Assembly: GCF_002561455.1 (NCBI RefSeq)
Contig: NZ_NTUP01000004.1
Span: 1-64,000, forward strand
Source: Bacillus sp. AFS015802
GTDB lineage: Bacteria; Bacillota; Bacilli; Bacillales; Bacillaceae_B
DNA length: 64,000 nucleotides
Direction of reading: 5' to 3'
A program made the translations under genes and the position numbers. This document shows, in pieces, positions 62,983-64,000 of the stretch (positions are counted from its first letter, which is position 1; every line of letters begins with the position of its first letter). The notes under the pieces are model-generated. The model was given only the letters and a program-made list of their open reading frames with translations. It made no database searches and was not told the origin of the DNA.

Positions 62983-63468
62983 TTAGAGGTGTTTTACAAG
63001 CTCTTCTGTAAAGATTTCGAGATACTTCTGGTCTTCTTCGTCGAATCTGGCTTTTTCCGGGCTGTCGATATCCAGGACCCCGATCAGTTTCCCTTCTTTC
63101 ACCAGAGGGATGACGATTTCGGATTGGGAGGCAGCGTCGCAGGCGATGTGTCCCGGGAATTGATGGACATCCTCAACGCGAAGGGTCTTTTGTTCACTGG
63201 CGGAAGTACCGCAAACCCCTCTTCCAAGAGGGATCCTCACGCATGCCGGCAGCCCCTGGAACGGCCCCAGTACAAGTTGGTTGCTTTCTTCTTCATATAA
63301 ATAAAAGCCCACCCAGTTAATCCGGTCCATAAATTGGTTCAGGAGGGCGGAAGCGTTGCTCAGATTCGCGATCGGATTCGGCTCGCCTTCTAACAAAGCC
63401 TTCAATTGTTTTGTGACAAGACCAAAGCCCTGCTCTTTTGTACCTTGATATTTTTCTACTTGAAACAT
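62983..63468 (-). CDS. ytsP: Free methionine-(R)-sulfoxide reductase (GAF domain, YtsP)
   Basis: This 161-residue single-GAF protein starts at ATG 63468 with GGGGGAG 7 bases upstream. Three conserved cysteines (CVRIPLGRGVCGTSA and GHIACDAASQS) match those of the fRMsr enzymes of E. coli and yeast, which reduce free methionine-R-sulfoxide. It is cytoplasmic. It neighbours the methionine gamma-lyase gene, but the PAP2 gene lies between them, so a metabolic link is only possible. It corresponds to YtsP of B. subtilis. Confidence 0.9.
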   Translation of the reverse strand: MFQVEKYQGTKEQGFGLVTKQLKALLEGEPNPIANLSNASALLNQFMDRINWVGFYLYEEESNQLVLGPFQGLPACVRIPLGRGVCGTSASEQKTLRVEDVHQFPGHIACDAASQSEIVIPLVKEGKLIGVLDIDSPEKARFDEEDQKYLEIFTEELVKHL

Positions 63469-63751
63469 CAATAACTCCCCCAATTCTACATAATATGCGT
63501 TATTTCATGTCCGAATGTTCCCGTAAGGCTCCCGTAACAACAAATCCTGTCGAGAAATACTTAAAGGAAATCCATACGAAAACACGAATTCTTTGAGTAA
63601 ACAAACTATAATAGAAACATCTATTGAACCATTTTTAGCATATTTCTTCATAACCTTCAATGATTTAAATTTTTCCTGATGAAGTTTTTTATACATTGAT
63701 CCTCGCCACTGTTTTTTTCATTCGCCTATTAAAGATGAAAGAAGGGGTAAT

Positions 63752-64000
63752 ATGAAAAAACTAGATACCTCCAAATCGACGAAAGAGTCCATTTTTAAAG
63801 CAGCTGTGTACTTATTTTATGATCATGGATTTGATGGGACATCCGTCAGGGATATAGCAAAGCGGGCGAACGTGAATCCGGCTACGATTTCCTATTACTT
63901 TAAAGGCAAGCAGGGAGTATTGGAAGCGTGCTTCACCCATTTCTTTGAACCGTATTTACGCTTTCTCCAGGAAGAGGTGGAAGCGCTGAATTATGTCAGT
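63752..64000 (+). CDS. refZ: TetR-family regulator RefZ (5' part only)
   Basis: The first 83 codons lie in the window; the stop is beyond the edge. ATG 63752 follows GAAGGGGTAAT. The TetR helix-turn-helix (residues 30-52, VRDIAKRANVNPATISYYFKGK) is followed by the first ligand-domain helix. Location next to ytsP, as refZ (yttP) is in B. subtilis, and the ISYYFKGK recognition helix support RefZ, which regulates FtsZ ring placement and binds chromosomal sites during sporulation. Confidence 0.8.
   Translation, partial: MKKLDTSKSTKESIFKAAVYLFYDHGFDGTSVRDIAKRANVNPATISYYFKGKQGVLEACFTHFFEPYLRFLQEEVEALNYVS

Noticed and set aside
63505-63696. 63-codon minus-strand frame before refZ
   Set aside because: A GAGGATC is too close to the ATG, the product has no family features, and the area probably holds the promoters of ytsP and refZ.

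Overview
The window is a chromosomal segment of a low-to-medium GC Firmicute of the family Bacillaceae. Gene order follows the Bacillus subtilis 'yt' region closely: thpR-ytlQ, amyX/pulA, ytmP, ytzH, trmB, ytnP, ytzB, ytoP, ytoQ, ytpP, ytpQ, ytpR, sftA, murC, ytxGHJ, aroA, ccpA, motPS, acuCBA, acsA, tyrS, rpsD, ytrP, ytsP and refZ. Strong AAAGGAGG ribosome binding sites, T-box and S4-leader control, cre sites and SigB-type promoters all fit Bacillus. The intergenic repeats and extra genes suggest a marine or soil Bacillus relative (for example Rossellomorea or Bacillus marisflavi type); that placement is an inference.

Layout. 1-8 kb: RNA phosphodiesterase, NERD-like protein, type I pullulanase, kinase-like YtmP, tRNA m7G methyltransferase and lactonase-like YtnP, punctuated by several large inverted-repeat elements, one carrying a second palindrome inside it. 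8-17 kb: M42 aminopeptidase, DUF84 phosphatase, a Cys/Arg/Asp-rich small protein, a POT peptide transporter, YtoQ, a lipoprotein, a PfoR-like IIC membrane protein and the YtpP-YtpQ-YtpR group. 17-24 kb: DNA translocase SftA, a nicotinate phosphoribosyltransferase, an unknown protein, MurC and an M29 aminopeptidase, with a 25-nt-period motif array in the murC/M29 gap. 24-33.6 kb: general-stress ytxGHJ, a further YtxH-like protein, an FtsA-like ATPase with a tail of NG-containing repeats, DAHP synthase, CcpA and the Na+ stator pair MotP/MotS.

33.7-46.3 kb is a molybdenum block set into the otherwise conserved order. It holds formate dehydrogenase (DUF1641 protein, FdhF-type subunit, FdhD) on the minus strand, then moeB-moeA-moaE-moaD-moaB-modA-modB, an inverted moaC, and mobB-mobA-moaA. 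Together these cover molybdate binding and import (without a visible ATPase), molybdopterin synthesis, guanylation and the enzyme that uses the cofactor. 46.3-52 kb: an unknown lipoprotein and the acetate module acuCBA/acsA, divergent around a control region with two cre sites. 52-64 kb: a class A penicillin-binding protein, T-box-controlled tyrS, rpsD with an autoregulatory-type leader, a membrane protein with a GAF-GGDEF protein, methionine gamma-lyase, a PAP2 phosphatase, free-methionine-sulfoxide reductase and the 5' part of refZ.

No rRNA, tRNA, CRISPR array, phage gene or transposase gene was seen. Most of the window is ordinary conserved Bacillus core. The less explained items are the repeat families, the 25-nt-period array, the FtsA-like repeat protein, the Cys-rich small protein and the ModAB pair lacking ModC.
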